From: Bacteroidales bacterium
Lineage (GTDB): Bacteria > Bacteroidota > Bacteroidia > Bacteroidales > GCA-2748055
NCBI GenBank assembly: GCA_016936975.1
Contig: JAFGWU010000073.1
Location: forward strand, 1 to 52,779
Direction of reading: 5' to 3'
DNA: 52,779 nucleotides
The position numbers and the translations under genes are program-made. The notes under the pieces were generated by a model that was given only the letters and a program-made list of their open reading frames with translations, had not been told where the DNA came from and did not search any database. Positions 51,953 to 52,779 of this stretch are shown here, in pieces; the stretch's first letter is position 1, and every line of letters starts with the position of its first letter.

Positions 51953-51976
51953 CCACGCCATGCCTTCGGATTACGC
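51953..51976. promoter_or_regulatory. Shared element upstream of giant T9SS gene, diverged copy 3
   Basis: Starts CCACGC and ends GGATTACGC, with a 5-bp longer centre than the copies at 37082 and 44217. It is about 120 bp upstream of the 2178-aa gene, the same relative position as the other two copies. Confidence 0.4.
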
Positions 51977-51983
51977 AGTCGCC

Positions 51984-52087
51984 CATTCGCCTACTCGCTT
52001 ATTCGCCTATTCGCCTATTCGCCTATTCGCCTATTCTCCTATTCGCCTATTCGCCCATTCGCTCATTTGCTTATTCGCTCATTCACT
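51984..52087. repeat. 8-bp tandem array, unit YATTCGCY, 13 copies
   Basis: Thirteen in-register octamers with more variation than the array at 30195 (TACTCGCT, TATTCTCC, CATTTGCT). It follows directly after the shared upstream element of the 2178-aa gene and is the third locus of this octamer family. Confidence 0.95.
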
Positions 52088-52573
52088 TTTTCCCCACTTC
52101 AACCAAAAAATCGACGTCGAAAAGCAATTTTTCATCCATTTTGCTTCAAAAAAAAGTCAAAAACGCGCTTTTTGCTGATAGAAATTTATATCTATTCTAA
52201 ATAATATTTTCCCGGATTTCTGAAAACGCATTCTGTCCGGTTTCGGACACCAAATCGGCTCTGTCTTTTTAATAACAAGCATTCCAGAGATTTTAACCTC
52301 CGAATCTACCCTGCTCCGTTCGCCGGATTTTCTGTTCGATGATCTTCCCTGCTTACAATGTCACTTTTTCAATTTTTGTGAGCCCTAAAACGCATATTTT
52401 AAAACATGTCAACTTTTTGCCTAAAAAGCTTGCATTGAAGATTTTGAGTGTGTAAATTTAGGTATGACCTTTAAGCCGGTGTAAAAAATAAATCAGATAG
52501 AAAAACAAACGGCTTTATGTAATATGGTCATAAAAAAGGCTGGCCATGGGATTTAATTACCCGGATTGGCATG
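52088..52573. other. AT-rich intergenic stretch without a recognisable gene
   Basis: About 490 bp with frequent stops in all frames, several A/T runs and no RNA gene or exact TAnnTTTG promoter that I can see. It probably holds the distal upstream region of the 2178-aa gene. Confidence 0.5.
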
Positions 52574-52779
52574 TCATCCGGTAGGTATTTTAAAATCATC
52601 TGTCAGGGCTCCGGGATCGTAAGAAACGATCCCGGGATCATCCGATGAATGTTGCAGGTCATCAAAAACGATCGTGAGGTCGTCCGATGACAGGTGAAGG
52701 TCATCAAAAACGATCGTGAGGTCGTCCGATGACGGGTGAAGGTCATCAAAAACGATCGTGAGGTCGTCCGATGACGGGT
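52574..52779 (-). CDS. Possible C-terminal end of a 14-residue-repeat protein (partial)
   Basis: On the minus strand a frame is open from the window edge to a TGA at 52574-52576 (68 codons). The 42-bp repeat gives 14-residue repeats of the type SSDDLTIVFDDLHP, then a diverged repeat and the tail GALTDDFKIPTG. The diverged copies keep the frame and conserve SSDD and IV, which favours coding. A second minus frame is also open through the repeat, and the start lies outside the window, so a non-coding satellite remains possible. Confidence 0.35.
   Translation of the reverse strand, partial: PSSDDLTIVFDDLHPSSDDLTIVFDDLHLSSDDLTIVFDDLQHSSDDPGIVSYDPGALTDDFKIPTG
52614..52779. repeat. 42-bp tandem repeat, 4 copies, running off the window
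   Basis: Copies at 52656-52697, 52698-52739 and 52740-52779 (truncated) are nearly identical; a diverged copy is at 52614-52655. Each unit contains the palindrome ACGATCGT and an inverted pair GTCATC/GATGAC. Confidence 0.95.

Noticed and set aside
52614..52779. CRISPR or attachment-site repeat at the right edge
   Set aside because: The 42-bp units are contiguous without spacers, and no integrase or recombinase is nearby.

Overview
The window comes from a Bacteroidota chromosome, most likely an environmental member of the Bacteroidales/Marinilabiliales. The signs are two SusC/SusD pairs, an ECF sigma/FecR pair, several proteins with type IX secretion (T9SS) C-terminal sorting domains, Bacteroidota-type promoters (TTTG, about 20 nt, TAnnTTTG), and a tmRNA with a Bacteroidota-style tag (GNTNFALAA). 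No species can be named from the sequence alone.

Region 1 (1-25.4 kb, almost all minus strand, comparatively AT-rich) starts with the tmRNA gene. It then holds a nucleoside/ribose acquisition locus. In transcription order: ECF sigma factor, FecR anti-sigma, SusC with an N-terminal STN domain, SusD, a second SusC broken by one frameshift, a second SusD, a divergent nucleoside-hydrolase-like lipoprotein, a DMT-type sugar/ureide permease, ribokinase, a URO-D-superfamily protein, a GH2 beta-galactosidase-like enzyme with an inserted LamG domain, a GLUG-repeat T9SS protein followed by a strong terminator, then a second ribokinase, a classical nucleoside hydrolase and a beta-propeller lipoprotein. 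The logic resembles the ribose-utilisation (rus) locus of Bacteroides thetaiotaomicron: bind and import a nucleoside or riboside, cleave off ribose, transport it inwards and phosphorylate it. Here it is enlarged (two SusCD pairs, two hydrolases, extra glycosidases) and sits behind an ECF sigma/FecR switch.

Region 2 (25.6-32.9 kb, clearly GC-richer) has a GH9 endoglucanase-type lipoprotein, a divergent CofE-like (F420-0:glutamate ligase family) gene, a YCF48/BNR-type T9SS protein, an aldo/keto reductase with a Tat-like leader, and a serpin.

Region 3 (33-51.8 kb, minus strand) is dominated by three giant T9SS-exported proteins (1293, 2320 and 2178 aa) built from beta-propeller, Fn3, ASH-like, PKD, beta-helix and FG-GAP modules, plus a small secreted ankyrin-repeat protein. 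The 1293-aa protein contains a roughly 460-residue helical, partly hydrophobic block that I cannot assign.

The spaces between genes carry an unusual set of 7-bp and 8-bp tandem arrays, usually touching the 3' ends of genes and sometimes supplying the stop codon. There is also an 18-bp element repeated upstream of the giant genes and a 26-bp element repeated at their 3' ends. The right edge (after 51.8 kb) is mostly non-coding and ends in a 42-bp tandem repeat that runs off the window and may encode the end of a repeat protein.
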